Assembly: GCF_016595155.1 (NCBI RefSeq)
Contig: NZ_JAENGP010000017.1
Location: 1 to 56,139, forward strand
DNA length: 56,139 nt
Direction of reading: 5' to 3'
DNA from: Advenella mandrilli
GTDB taxonomy: Bacteria; Pseudomonadota; Gammaproteobacteria; Burkholderiales; Burkholderiaceae_B
Position numbers and translations under genes: made by a program. Below, piece after piece: positions 1 through 8,407 of the stretch. Each line of letters begins with the position of its first letter. Positions within the stretch are counted from its first letter, which is position 1. The notes below the pieces were generated by a model that was not told the origin of the DNA, did no database searches, and worked only from the letters and a program-made list of their open reading frames with translations.

Positions 1-165
1 TTAAAGGTAAATGGTCGCTGCTTCACTCAAAAGAAAATAACGTTTATATGTATAAACCTTACTTCTTCATTTCAAGTGAGCGCTTAAAGTATAAAATTTA
101 GCATCACCAGCTTTCGCTGATGTGGCCTCTTACATTCCAAGCGCCCACACTTATCGGCTGTTATA

Positions 166-178
166 TTGTTAAAGAGCA
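166..178 (-). promoter_or_regulatory. boxA antitermination element of the rrn leader
   Basis: The minus strand reads TGCTCTTTAACAA, the boxA consensus that binds NusB/NusE to build the rRNA antitermination complex. It lies about 150 bases downstream of the nearer rrn promoter. Confidence 0.85.
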
Positions 179-183
179 TACAA

Positions 184-201
184 CATGACCCAACGGTCAT
201 G
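184..201 (-). promoter_or_regulatory. boxB-like hairpin upstream of boxA
   Basis: A perfect seven-base-pair stem (CATGACC / GGTCATG) closes a four-base loop immediately 5' of boxA in the direction of transcription. Hairpin-then-boxA is the usual order in rrn leaders. The role as boxB is inferred from position only. Confidence 0.6.
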
Positions 202-325
202 AGGCTGACATAAATCTGCTTTACAGTAGATCTTGTTGCACTCAGCTCAACCCGGCTTGAAACCCGAAGGCTTACTACACCAGACTGACTTGACTGCGTT
301 GCTGTGTCAGCAGCAGAGAAACGAG

Positions 326-354
326 ATTATGAAGCATTGGGTTTTGTTTGTCAA
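326..354 (-). promoter_or_regulatory. rRNA operon promoter, proximal (P2)
   Basis: Minus strand: a perfect -35 TTGACA (349-354), a 17-bp spacer and -10 CATAAT (326-331). Upstream at about 355-395 is a run of A and T tracts that fits an UP element for the RNA polymerase alpha subunit. Strength and position ahead of boxA identify it as an rrn promoter. Confidence 0.85.
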
Positions 355-561
355 GAACTTTTTTAAAAGATTTTAAAACCGTTCTTTTTAAACCACCGGA
401 CCAATTTGATAAAACCAACTGAACCAGACTACCCACTTCACGTTGCCCGCACTTAACATTCAATAACGTAAACATTAAATCATTTAAATCCGGACTTCGT
501 TTCTTTTTCACCGCTTGGCGTTTTGGGGTAAACCCTAGCGCTGTTGCTGCGAAAGAATGTA

Positions 562-591
562 ACTATAGCGGACCAAAGCCCGACTTGGCAA
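562..591 (-). promoter_or_regulatory. Probable second, distal rRNA operon promoter (P1)
   Basis: Minus strand: -35 TTGCCA (586-591), an 18-bp spacer and -10 TATAGT (562-567). The bases after the -10 (ending TTCTTTCGCAGCAACAGC) resemble those after the proximal promoter, which suggests duplicated rrn promoters. From here to the Lrp gene at 877 I see no gene; two short open frames in 275-768 overlap the promoters and lack support. Confidence 0.6.
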
Positions 592-876
592 GCTTTTTCT
601 TGCAATCTCTGTAGGTATTTTACACCAAATACCGCAAGCCATTGTTTTATTTAAGAATTGTTGCTTTTTCAAGTTTTGTGTTTTTATTGCAACAATGCAA
701 CATGGTCTGTTTTTTGCCGCGGCCACAGGTAAGCGAATCCTAAAATATTTATCTGAATCCCTGCCCAAGCCCCGCTAAACCGCTCCTGCTTATGACTACA
801 GGTACCCTTATTCATATTCTTATGCCTATAGGCATCTCCCGTTCTTTTTTTACAACATAAGTAAATCTCATCTCAT

Positions 877-1356
877 TTATTTAACATAAAGCATTTTGCT
901 TTCTTTTATTTTTTGCAACGCAAAACTTGAACGCATGTCTATAACAGAAGGATGCTTCATTAATACATTCATGGAGAATGCCGAAAAAGCCGCCAAGTCT
1001 TTTACCTGCACTCTTAAAATGTAATCCATTTCACCAGACAGAGCATAACACTCTACGACTTCTGGCCATTGTTGTACATCACGGGCAAATGACTCCATGG
1101 GCGCGTGACTGCTGCCACTAACTTTATTCAAATGAATGGATACATAAGCAATCAAGCCGCAACCAATCTTATCCGGATCAACCGTTGCGGTGTAGCCTGT
1201 TATGTATCCCTCATCTTCCAGGCGCTTTACCCGACGCAAGCAGGGGCTGGGGGACAACGCCACCCTATCGGCCAATTCAAGGTTGCTAAGCTTTCCATCT
1301 TGCTGCAACTCATTAATAATTTGTTTGTCTATCCTATCCAGTTCATTTGTTGGCAT
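877..1356 (-). CDS. Lrp/AsnC family transcriptional regulator
   Basis: This 159-residue protein has the family's usual length. Residues about 8-60 form the winged helix-turn-helix (LSNLELADRVALSPSPCLRR), followed by the C-terminal RAM effector-binding domain (residues about 70-150). Lrp/AsnC proteins sense amino acids and often control a divergent neighbour. Here the divergent neighbour, 148 bp away, is 4-hydroxyphenylpyruvate dioxygenase, so control of tyrosine or phenylalanine breakdown is the simple inference. The intergenic stretch is very AT-rich, as Lrp sites often are, but I could not define an operator. The ATG at 1356 is preceded by GGAAGAGAAATT, an acceptable ribosome binding site. 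Confidence 0.88.
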   Translation of the reverse strand: MPTNELDRIDKQIINELQQDGKLSNLELADRVALSPSPCLRRVKRLEDEGYITGYTATVDPDKIGCGLIAYVSIHLNKVSGSSHAPMESFARDVQQWPEVVECYALSGEMDYILRVQVKDLAAFSAFSMNVLMKHPSVIDMRSSFALQKIKESKMLYVK

Positions 1357-1503
1357 TTAATTTCTCTTCCATTTAATTTATTAGCATAATAATTTAAAAA
1401 TCTATTTTTTTAAGACTTATTCGCAATTTTTATTTATTCATTTTTCATTAAAATATCTTTTGAGTAATCGCTAACTATGAATGAATAACTACAGGAGATA
1501 AAC

Positions 1504-2619
1504 ATGAACACTGATACCTTCACCCCCTGGGAAAACCCAATGGGTACTGCTGGCTTTGAATTTATTGAATACACCGCCCCCGACCCGGAAGCACTGGGCA
1601 AGGTGTTTACCTCTTTAGGCTTTAAAGCCATTGCCAGACACCGCACCAAAAACGTCACCCTATACCGCCAGGGCGAAATTAATTTTCTTATTAATGCCGA
1701 GACAGATTCTTTTGCCCAGCGATTTTCCCGCCAGCACGGCCCTTCCATATGCGCCATTGCCTTCCGGGTTCAGGATGCTGCCAAAGCCTATCAACGCGCG
1801 CTGGAGCTGGGCGCCTGGGGTTTTGATTCACAAAGCGGTCCAATGGAGTTGAATATCCCTGCCATCAAAGGTATTGGTGACTCCCTGATTTATCTGGTTG
1901 ACCGCTGGAAAGGAAAAGACGGACACTGTGGTATTGGTGACATCAGTATTTATGATGTTGACTTTGAACCCATCAATTGCGAAACCGCCAGCCAAGATCT
2001 GAATCACCAGGGCGCCGGCCTGCAAATTATTGACCACCTTACCCATAACGTCCATAAAGGCCGCATGCAGGAATGGGCCGAGTTTTATGAGCGCCTGTTC
2101 AACTTCAGAGAAATCCGTTATTTTGATATTGAAGGTAAAGTCACCGGTGTCAAGTCTAAGGCCATGACTTCTCCTTGTGGAAAAATCCGCATCCCGATTA
2201 ATGAGGAAGGCACCGAAGAAAAAGGGCAAATCCAGGAATATCTAGACTTATATCATGGAGAGGGCATCCAGCATATTGCCCTGGGCACCCACAATATTTA
2301 TGAGACGGTAGAAGCACTACAGCAAAACAAACTGAAATTTCTGGATACGCCTGACACCTATTATGAATTGTTAAGCCAACGCCTGCCCAACCACAACGAA
2401 GATGTGGCACGCTTGAAAAAGAACCGGATTCTTCTGGATGGCGGCCCGAATAACGATTTACTACTGCAGATTTTTACCGAAAACCAGATTGGCCCCATTT
2501 TCTTTGAGATTATCCAGCGTAAAGGCAATGAAGGTTTTGGTGAAGGTAACTTCAAGGCCCTGTTTGAATCTATTGAACTGGACCAGATGCGCCGCGGGGT
2601 ATTGAAAACGGTTGAATAA
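1504..2619 (+). CDS. hpd: 4-hydroxyphenylpyruvate dioxygenase
   Basis: The 371-residue protein matches HPPD, the Fe(II) enzyme that turns 4-hydroxyphenylpyruvate into homogentisate in tyrosine degradation. It has two vicinal-oxygen-chelate halves. The three iron ligands expected in the C-terminal half are visible as H178 (IIDHLTHNV), H257 (GIQHIAL) and E335 (FFEIIQ). The C-terminal helix that closes the active site is present. The start has a good ribosome site (AGGAGATAAAC). Homogentisate dioxygenase and maleylacetoacetate isomerase are not nearby, and the FAH-family gene at 34.8 kb belongs to another cluster. An Lrp-type regulator is divergent and is the likely controller. Confidence 0.93.
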   Translation: MNTDTFTPWENPMGTAGFEFIEYTAPDPEALGKVFTSLGFKAIARHRTKNVTLYRQGEINFLINAETDSFAQRFSRQHGPSICAIAFRVQDAAKAYQRALELGAWGFDSQSGPMELNIPAIKGIGDSLIYLVDRWKGKDGHCGIGDISIYDVDFEPINCETASQDLNHQGAGLQIIDHLTHNVHKGRMQEWAEFYERLFNFREIRYFDIEGKVTGVKSKAMTSPCGKIRIPINEEGTEEKGQIQEYLDLYHGEGIQHIALGTHNIYETVEALQQNKLKFLDTPDTYYELLSQRLPNHNEDVARLKKNRILLDGGPNNDLLLQIFTENQIGPIFFEIIQRKGNEGFGEGNFKALFESIELDQMRRGVLKTVE

Positions 2620-2894
2620 CACTGTTGGAACAACAAGGGGGCTGCAACCCGTCAAAAAAACTATCTTAGTGAGCAGCAGCCCTCTTTCATGGAAGCAAAA
2701 TATACTTGGCACTACTGGCGACTTCTTCGCTGCCAGAGCCTTAAGGCAGAACATGTATTCTGGATATGCCTGGTTTATGCTGTCTCTAATACCATTTCAT
2801 TAATATAAAGCCTTTATAAAACACAATCACGCAGCTATTATGCTGTTAAGCATAAAACCTGTTTTTTACAAGACAATTTTGCACACCTGACGCA

Positions 2895-3437
2895 TCAAGA
2901 CGTTTTCAATTTATCGGGAAAACGTTTTATGAACTTGTTTACTTTTTCAGACACCACAAAAGCGCAATAAGGCTGATTGGGATTACGCTCAAAATAATTA
3001 TCATGATAGATTTCGGCTGGCCAGAACTGCGCCTTGGGCAACAACTTGGTGACCACCGACGAAACAAGGTGCTCTTGCAACCGCTCTATATGTAAACGGG
3101 CTATGGTTTCCTGTTCGGGCTTCTGGAAGAAAATGGCTGACGCATATTGCGGCCCCACATCATTACCCTGCCGGTCTGGCGTTGTAGGGTCGTGGGTTTC
3201 AAAAAACACCGTTAATATATCGTCAAAACTGATTTGGGCCGGATCAAACGCCACCTTCACCACTTCTATGTGCCCGGTATTTTGTTCACACACCTGTTCA
3301 TAAGTGGGATTATTGACATGGCCACCACAATAACCGGACTGCACCCCAATCACACCGCGCAAGCGCAAAAAAACCGCCTCGGTGCACCAGAAACAGCCAC
3401 CACCCAACACCGTAATTTCATTTGATGCATCTGTCAT
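2895..3437 (-). CDS. msrA: Peptide methionine sulfoxide reductase A
   Basis: The 180-residue protein reduces methionine-S-sulfoxide in proteins. The diagnostic GGGCFWCTEAVF motif with the catalytic cysteine is at residues 12-23. The open frame extends upstream into the cytochrome gene, but the ATG at 3437 gives the normal MsrA N-terminus and follows the cytochrome stop by 13 bp. The two genes are probably cotranscribed. No MsrB is attached or adjacent. There is no signal peptide, so the product is cytoplasmic. Confidence 0.93.
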   Translation of the reverse strand: MTDASNEITVLGGGCFWCTEAVFLRLRGVIGVQSGYCGGHVNNPTYEQVCEQNTGHIEVVKVAFDPAQISFDDILTVFFETHDPTTPDRQGNDVGPQYASAIFFQKPEQETIARLHIERLQEHLVSSVVTKLLPKAQFWPAEIYHDNYFERNPNQPYCAFVVSEKVNKFIKRFPDKLKTS

Positions 3438-3450
3438 AATATAAGCCCTT

Positions 3451-3780
3451 TTAATTAAGACTGCGTATCCAGCGGGCAATCGCCTCGGCCTGCTCTTCAT
3501 TAACCTGTGGCTGGACCGGCATGGGAATGACCCCCCAGCGTCCTCGCCCTCCTGTGCGTATGGACTGCGCAAGATAAGTGACAATTTCATCGCTGGCATC
3601 TTTATAGCGTTCGGCAATCGCCCTGAAGGGAGGCCCGACCCTGGCGGCCTCCAGCTGATGACAGCCCAGACAAATTTTTTCCTGTACCAGCTTTTCTCCA
3701 TCAAGCTTAGGCTCAGCATAAACGGCTGAAGCCAAAAACACAGACAAGCACAAACCGCCTATACCCACTGAACGCAACAT
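3451..3780 (-). CDS. Small periplasmic class I c-type cytochrome
   Basis: This 109-residue protein begins with a signal peptide (MLRSVGIGGLCLSVFLASA) and carries one haem-binding CLGCH motif. A later PMPV supplies the probable axial methionine, as in cytochrome c551/c552 types. It is a single-haem electron carrier of the periplasm whose partner cannot be read from the sequence. The ATG at 3780 is preferred over an upstream in-frame TTG because it gives a clean signal peptide and follows GGATTTGAGT. It leads into msrA on the same strand, and its 5' end is divergent from lgt. Confidence 0.82.
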   Translation of the reverse strand: MLRSVGIGGLCLSVFLASAVYAEPKLDGEKLVQEKICLGCHQLEAARVGPPFRAIAERYKDASDEIVTYLAQSIRTGGRGRWGVIPMPVQPQVNEEQAEAIARWIRSLN

Positions 3781-3945
3781 ACTCAAATCCAAGCGTTATT
3801 AAAAATTTAATGATTTTGCTATCATTGCCACAAAACTGCCTGACACTTCCGGCTACACTGATTGTCACACTGACAATAATCCTATTGTATCCAGAAAATT
3901 GCTGACTCTCTTATTTATCATTTTATATAAAGCAGAATAAAACGC

Positions 3946-4731
3946 ATGATCCCATTTCCTGAAATCAATCCTGTTGCCATAGAAATTGGCCCGTTAAAAG
4001 TCCACTGGTATGGCCTAATGTACTTACTTGCCTTTGCCCTGGTATGGATACTGGGCAGATACCGCATTAAAAAAGGCATGATTGACCTTACCCAGCAACG
4101 CTTTGAAGACCTGATTTTTTATGGCGTACTGGGTGTTATTGTAGGTGGCCGACTGGGCTACATCCTTTTTTACCAGCCTTCTTTCTATCTGTCACACCCA
4201 TTGGAAATATTTTCAATCTGGGACGGTGGCATGTCTTTTCATGGCGGACTTATTGGTGTTTTACTGGCCATGTATCTGTTTGGACGAAAAGAAGGCAAAA
4301 CCTTTTTCGAAGTGGCCGACTTCATTGCCCCACTGGTACCGCTTGGACTGGCCAGCGGACGCCTGGGCAATTTCATTAACGGCGAACTATGGGGACGCCC
4401 AGCTGATGTCCCCTGGGCCATGATTTTTCCGGGTGCCGGCAATATCCCCCGCCACCCGTCACAGCTTTACCAAATGCTGCTTGAAGGTATTTTGCTATTT
4501 ATCATACTGTGGATTTTTTCAGGCAAAAAAAGGCCAGTTGGGCAAGTCAGTGCCGTTTTCCTGATGGGATACGGTGTTTTCCGTTTTATTGCCGAATACA
4601 CCCGTGAGCCCGACAGTTACCTGGGTTTCCTGGCGCTAGGTTTTAGCATGGGGCAATGGCTGTCAATTCCCATGATTCTGGCAGGCATCTGGTTGTATAT
4701 AGACAGCACAAAAAAACAGATTAGCTTATAA
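3946..4731 (+). CDS. lgt: Prolipoprotein diacylglyceryl transferase
   Basis: A 261-residue inner-membrane enzyme with about seven hydrophobic segments. It moves diacylglycerol from phosphatidylglycerol to the lipobox cysteine of prolipoproteins. The family signature is clear in [14 protein letters not shown] (residues about 140-153), and HGGL (residues about 102-105) is the conserved catalytic-region His motif. Length fits the family. The gene stands alone and ends in a strong hairpin terminator. The Shine-Dalgarno sequence is weak, but the N-terminus ([22 protein letters not shown]) is typical for Lgt. Pal at 15.3 kb is a natural substrate. Confidence 0.95.
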   Translation: MIPFPEINPVAIEIGPLKVHWYGLMYLLAFALVWILGRYRIKKGMIDLTQQRFEDLIFYGVLGVIVGGRLGYILFYQPSFYLSHPLEIFSIWDGGMSFHGGLIGVLLAMYLFGRKEGKTFFEVADFIAPLVPLGLASGRLGNFINGELWGRPADVPWAMIFPGAGNIPRHPSQLYQMLLEGILLFIILWIFSGKKRPVGQVSAVFLMGYGVFRFIAEYTREPDSYLGFLALGFSMGQWLSIPMILAGIWLYIDSTKKQISL

Positions 4732-4754
4732 ACACCATAAGGCAGTAGCAAAAA

Positions 4755-4786
4755 AAGCGGATCTTTTTCAAGATCCGCTTTTTTAT
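4755..4786 (+). terminator. Rho-independent terminator after lgt
   Basis: Ten-base-pair stem AAGCGGATCT / AGATCCGCTT around a six-base loop, followed by a T run. A tracts on the other side would let it also stop transcripts coming out of the 6S RNA gene on the minus strand. Confidence 0.85.
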
Positions 4787-4789
4787 TAA

Positions 4790-4972
4790 ATGCCCCGCAT
4801 GTACCGTCTAGGCCGGCACCTCGAACCCTAAGGTCCAAAGATTGGTCACCATCAATAAAGCTTCGGGCTCGTCTGGCAAGAGACGCTCACTCCTACTTTA
4901 TAATCCGATAACCTGATGCCATAAGCATAGGTAAGAGATGATAAGCCAAGTCACGAATACCGCAGGGACAAC
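4790..4972 (-). ncRNA. ssrS: 6S RNA (RNA polymerase regulator)
   Basis: About 180 bases between lgt and zapA fold as 6S RNA should on the minus strand. The two ends form a long closing stem (GUCCCUGCGGUAUU near 4969 with GGUACAUGCGGGGC near 4792, allowing two single-base bulges). The 3' arm contains ACCTTAGGGTTCGAGGTGCC, which resembles the conserved 3' arm of E. coli 6S RNA. Position directly downstream of zapA is the standard location of ssrS in proteobacteria. A TATAAA about 20 bases upstream could be its -10 box. 6S RNA binds sigma70 holoenzyme in stationary phase. Exact ends are approximate. Confidence 0.8.
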
Positions 4973-5021
4973 CTTTCGTGTAAATTTATAATACACTAAA
5001 ACCTGATTTGAAGCCTGAATT

Positions 5022-5333
5022 TTACAGGCCTTTTAACTCATTAATTCCGTCATCAAGCAAAGCATTGAGCTCTTTGATTTTTTGCTTGAAGTCACCGTAT
5101 TGTACACCAGCGAATGGCCCATCAACAGCCTTGACAGATAAAAGGTCGGATGCCATTTGAATACATGCCATGATCGCGATGCGTTCATTGCTGACCGAAG
5201 CATTGCCAGCACCTTTTATTTTAAGCATGAGTTGGTCTGCATGCTTAACGGCCTCTACCAACTTCTGCCTTTCTTCAGAAGCACAGGCCAGTGAAAGCTC
5301 ACGACCCAAAATTGATACGTCAATCCGTTCCAT
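5022..5333 (-). CDS. zapA: Cell division protein ZapA
   Basis: The 103-residue protein has the ZapA layout: a small N-terminal beta-alpha domain (ERIDVSILGRELSLACASEE) and a C-terminal helix for tetramer formation. ZapA crosslinks FtsZ filaments at the Z ring. Its ATG overlaps the stop of the preceding coiled-coil gene (TAATG), so the two are translationally coupled. 6S RNA follows directly downstream, as in many proteobacteria. Confidence 0.9.
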   Translation of the reverse strand: MERIDVSILGRELSLACASEERQKLVEAVKHADQLMLKIKGAGNASVSNERIAIMACIQMASDLLSVKAVDGPFAGVQYGDFKQKIKELNALLDDGINELKGL

Positions 5334-5746
5334 TATTCAGCTCCTTCAACAACACCACCAGGCAAATTGGCAAGTACGTGTTCAACACGGTCACGCGCTT
5401 TTTTTGCGCTCTCGCGGAACGCAAGCAACTCATTTTGCGCCTTGGCCAAATCAGCCTGGAGCCGGGTAATTTCCTGCTGCGCGCTGTCGAGCTCTGACTT
5501 TAACTGAACATTTTCATGTTGTGCCTTAGCCCGGATTTCACCGACTTCCTGCTCATGATTATCCAGGCGCTGAACAATACTGTTGAACTCGTCTTCGCGA
5601 GCCAGAAATTGATCGCGAAATGAGTCTCGAGCCTTTTCAGCCAGTAACAGACGTGCGGAAATAGAATCACGTTCAGCCATTAAACTACGTGATAATTGAA
5701 CCACTTGCCCAATACGAGCAGCAACTTGATCTAAGTCTTGCAACAT
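5333..5746 (-). CDS. Coiled-coil protein coupled to ZapA, possibly a ZapB-like division factor
   Basis: This 137-residue protein is almost entirely predicted coiled coil, rich in Glu, Gln, Ala and Leu (heptads are visible across residues 1-120), with no signal peptide or membrane segment. The stop codon overlaps the zapA start. ZapB of E. coli is a short coiled coil that binds ZapA, so a ZapA partner is a reasonable inference from context, but this protein is longer and I see no diagnostic ZapB motif. Confidence 0.7.
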   Translation of the reverse strand: MLQDLDQVAARIGQVVQLSRSLMAERDSISARLLLAEKARDSFRDQFLAREDEFNSIVQRLDNHEQEVGEIRAKAQHENVQLKSELDSAQQEITRLQADLAKAQNELLAFRESAKKARDRVEHVLANLPGGVVEGAE

Positions 5747-5916
5747 AGTGATATCGTATTCAATACAAAAGGCGCATTTACAGGTAAACGCACTGAATTA
5801 AAAATAAGGTGAACTTGATTTTACCCTGTATTCAAAACCACAAACCGGATTTTTTAATATTAAGGTATATTAATCTTTCAAGTGCTTTTTCCCATTTTGA
5901 CATCAATAGGATTGCC

Positions 5917-6822
5917 ATGCCATCAATTACCGAAAAATCTTACGAGACAACCCCTTCCATCAATGTCGCTTTTATTGGTTTGGGCGTTATGGGCTTTCCC
6001 ATGGCAGGCCACCTGGCCAAAGCCGGTCACAACGTTTGCGTCTACAACCGCACCACTGCCAAAGCCGAAAGCTGGGTGGCCGAATTTGGTGGATCCTGGG
6101 CGCTTACTCCGGCACAGGCAAGCAAAGATGCGGATATTGTTTTTTGTTGCGTGGGTAATGATAATGACCTGCAAAGCGTTATTCTGGGCGAAACGGGTGC
6201 TTTTAGCGGCATGAAACCGGGTGCTATTTTTGTTGATCACACCACTGCCTCTGCCGATGTGGCCCGCGAACTGTACCAGTTGGCTAAAGAAAAACAGCTT
6301 GGGTTCATTGACGCCCCCGTCTCTGGCGGACAAGCGGGCGCCGTCAATGGCGTACTTACCGTTATGTGCGGTGGCGAAACGGCCGTTTTTGACAAAATCC
6401 AGGCAACTGCCAAGCCCTATTCACGCGCCATTACCCTTTTGGGTGACCCGGGCGCAGGCCAACTGGCCAAAATGGTCAACCAGATTTGCATTGCCGGCCT
6501 GGTTCAGGGCCTATCGGAAGCCATTGCTTTTGGAGAGCGGGCCGGTCTTGATATGCATGCCGTACTGGATGTGATTGGCAAAGGTGCCGCTCAAAGCTGG
6601 CAAATGGATAACCGTGGCAAAACCATGATTGAAAATAAATTTGATTTTGGCTTTGCCGTAGACTGGATGCGCAAAGACCTTGGACTGGTGCTGGATGAGG
6701 CTAAACACAATGGCGCGCTACTACCGGTAACGGCTTTAGTCGACCAGTTTTATGCCGAAGTACAGCAAAAAGGGGGAAGCCGCTGGGATACCTCCAGCCT
6801 TATTTCTCGCCTGAAACCTTAA
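5917..6822 (+). CDS. NAD(P)-dependent beta-hydroxyacid dehydrogenase (3-hydroxyisobutyrate dehydrogenase / GarR family)
   Basis: The 301-residue protein has the Rossmann motif GLGVMGFPMAGHL near the N-terminus, the substrate-binding signature DAPVSGGQAGA (residues about 136-146) and the catalytic-lysine region AGQLAKMVNQ (residues about 187-196). The family includes 3-hydroxyisobutyrate dehydrogenase, tartronate semialdehyde reductase (GarR/GlxR) and broader succinic semialdehyde reductases, and the sequence alone does not decide the substrate. An open frame continues upstream to 5809, but the ATG at 5917 follows AATAGGA and gives the normal family start. It is a single-gene unit closed by a terminator. 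Confidence 0.85.
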   Translation: MPSITEKSYETTPSINVAFIGLGVMGFPMAGHLAKAGHNVCVYNRTTAKAESWVAEFGGSWALTPAQASKDADIVFCCVGNDNDLQSVILGETGAFSGMKPGAIFVDHTTASADVARELYQLAKEKQLGFIDAPVSGGQAGAVNGVLTVMCGGETAVFDKIQATAKPYSRAITLLGDPGAGQLAKMVNQICIAGLVQGLSEAIAFGERAGLDMHAVLDVIGKGAAQSWQMDNRGKTMIENKFDFGFAVDWMRKDLGLVLDEAKHNGALLPVTALVDQFYAEVQQKGGSRWDTSSLISRLKP

Positions 6823-6845
6823 TAAGCACTGTTTTTACAAAAAAA

Positions 6846-6876
6846 TCGTGCCACCCGAAAATGACACGACTTTTTT
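6846..6876 (+). terminator. Terminator after the hydroxyacid dehydrogenase gene
   Basis: Stem TCGTGCCA / TGACACGA (one mismatch) around an eight-base loop, then CTTTTTT. A tracts on the left make it potentially bidirectional, so it could also serve the minus-strand gene that ends at 6936. Confidence 0.65.
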
Positions 6877-6935
6877 ACAATATATTCAAGACCTTAGCAT
6901 AAAATGACGTTAACGCCTGATTAGTGTAAAACTGG

Positions 6936-7196
6936 TTAGTTTGAAATAAACTCATCACCATGAGTCTGTTGGTAGTCAACCAACTCTTGCATGACCATCT
7001 CATGGGTTTTTGTGCTGTTTACCACCACCACCGGAGAGGAAGACTCTTTAGTCATGCGCTGCTCGGCTTTTTGTCCTGCATCGATGCTTGCGGCATTTGG
7101 CACAAACGGATAATCGGACTCACTCAAGACTGCAGCATGTGCTGCACCAGCGGTAATAACGGTGGCAATAAAGGCGACTTTAACAATGCTTTTCAT
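6936..7196 (-). CDS. Small secreted protein of unknown function (DUF4148-like)
   Basis: An 86-residue protein with a clear signal peptide (MKSIVKVAFIATVITAGAAHA) and a short, polar mature part without cysteines. Small exported proteins of this form, often grouped as DUF4148, are common in Burkholderiales and have no assigned role. The ATG at 7196 follows TTTGGAGTT, a good ribosome site, and an upstream extension of the frame would bury the signal peptide. Assignment to DUF4148 is by general resemblance only. Confidence 0.7.
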   Translation of the reverse strand: MKSIVKVAFIATVITAGAAHAAVLSESDYPFVPNAASIDAGQKAEQRMTKESSSPVVVVNSTKTHEMVMQELVDYQQTHGDEFISN

Positions 7197-7330
7197 AATA
7201 AACTCCAAAATATTAATATCTTTCAATAAAAATCAAGTTTCACGCCGGTTTACAGAACCTTGGGAAAGTTGATTTGATGGGTCTATTATGAAGTGGTACA
7301 CATGATAGAAAAATAGCGATTGCTGCAAAC

Positions 7331-7352
7331 ATATTTCCATTAATGGAAATAT
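7331..7352. promoter_or_regulatory. Perfect 22-bp palindrome between divergent genes
   Basis: The arms ATATTTCCATT / AATGGAAATAT meet without a spacer. The palindrome lies in the 236-bp gap between the small secreted protein gene (minus) and the SDR gene (plus). It has the form of an operator for a dimeric regulator, but no regulator gene is next to it. Confidence 0.5.
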
Positions 7353-7432
7353 AAAACGAAAACCACACTGAAATCCCCATTATTGACATTGGTTTCAGGA
7401 ACAATCAATAACAAACCCACAGGAGAATCATC

Positions 7433-8326
7433 ATGAAAGTACTTGTATGTGGTGCAAAAGGCTTTATTGGCGGAAACATTTCCCGGGCACTGGAACAGGC
7501 GGGGCATGAGGTCATTGCCGGTGTCTCATCACGGCATGCAGGGACCGTGCCAAACAGCGTGGTTGTTGATTATTCCAAAGATACCAGCCCCCAGGCCTGG
7601 TTGCCCCGGCTTGAGCAAATCGACGCCGTCATCAATGCGGTGGGCGTATTGCGCACATCTCGGGCTCGTCCTATTGAGGCTGTACATCAACACACCCCTA
7701 TTGCCTTATGGGATGCCTGCGCTCAGGCCAATATCAAAAAAGTCATCCAAATTTCCGCGCTGGGTGCCGAGACCGGCAACACGCTATATGCAAGCACCAA
7801 ACGGGCAGCCGACCATCACCTTATGGCTCTGGCTGACGGTGGAAAAATAAGCTACACCATATTGCGTCCCAGCATTGTTTTTGGCAAAGGCGGCGCCAGC
7901 AGCGCACTATTCATGAATTTAGCCAAACTGCCTTTTCTGATTTTACCCAAACCGGTATTACGCGCACGGGTCCAGCCGGTTTCCGTGCTTAATCTGGCTG
8001 AAGCCATCGTCGCTTTACTGGGCCCTTCTTTTGTTCAACAGGGAGTGATTAGCTGCACTGGCGCAGAATCGGTGTTAATGAGTGATTTTATTGCCAGCCT
8101 GCGACAACAATGTGGCAAACGTCCAGCCAGCATTCTGCCCCTGCCGGATAGCCTGAGCACCCTAAGTGCCCGCATGGGAGATCTGGTCCCAGGCGTTCCA
8201 TGGTGCACAGAAACCATGACGATGCTGGCGACAAATAATGAAGACAGCTGCGCTGAGTTTCAGGACTTGATTGGTCACACGCCGGTTCATTACAGTGAAC
8301 TGGTGGCAAACGCCTGGAACACATAA
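7433..8326 (+). CDS. NAD(P)-binding atypical short-chain dehydrogenase (NmrA/NDUFA9-like)
   Basis: The 297-residue protein starts with the nucleotide-binding motif VCGAKGFIGGNISRALEQAG, followed by a Rossmann fold and a short C-terminal substrate domain. A Tyr-x3-Lys pair (YASTKRAA, residues about 120-127) is present, so it may be catalytically active. Members of this group act as sugar epimerases, quinone-linked oxidoreductases or redox sensors, and I cannot choose. The ribosome site AGGAGAATCATC precedes the ATG. The gene is monocistronic. Confidence 0.72.
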   Translation: MKVLVCGAKGFIGGNISRALEQAGHEVIAGVSSRHAGTVPNSVVVDYSKDTSPQAWLPRLEQIDAVINAVGVLRTSRARPIEAVHQHTPIALWDACAQANIKKVIQISALGAETGNTLYASTKRAADHHLMALADGGKISYTILRPSIVFGKGGASSALFMNLAKLPFLILPKPVLRARVQPVSVLNLAEAIVALLGPSFVQQGVISCTGAESVLMSDFIASLRQQCGKRPASILPLPDSLSTLSARMGDLVPGVPWCTETMTMLATNNEDSCAEFQDLIGHTPVHYSELVANAWNT

Positions 8327-8407
8327 AGCACCTGACAATACCAACATCAAGTAAAATTTGAAAAAATGAAAGGGAGATGAAATGAGATAAGATTAGATTA
8401 AATTTAC

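Larger units (their letters stand above)
1..319 (-). other. Leader of a 16S-23S rRNA operon (16S gene lies off the left edge)
   Basis: Read on the minus strand this stretch has the layout of a proteobacterial rrn leader: strong promoter, GC-poor leader, a small hairpin, a perfect boxA and then a segment similar to the sequence that follows boxA in rrn leaders (GATAAGTGTGGGCGCTTG, minus strand, about 140-157). It runs to position 1 without reaching the 16S start, so the mature rRNA must begin outside the window. The 5' end at about 319 is inferred from the nearer promoter. Confidence 0.75.

Noticed and set aside
275-768. Two short reverse-strand open frames (78 and 77 codons)
   Set aside because: They overlap the rrn promoters and leader, and their composition is not protein-like.
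2620-2894. 63-codon frame and a long-loop inverted repeat (GGGCTGC / GCAGCCC) behind the HPPD gene
   Set aside because: The frame has no ribosome site or motif. The repeat has a loop of about 27 bases and only a short T tail, so I do not call a terminator.
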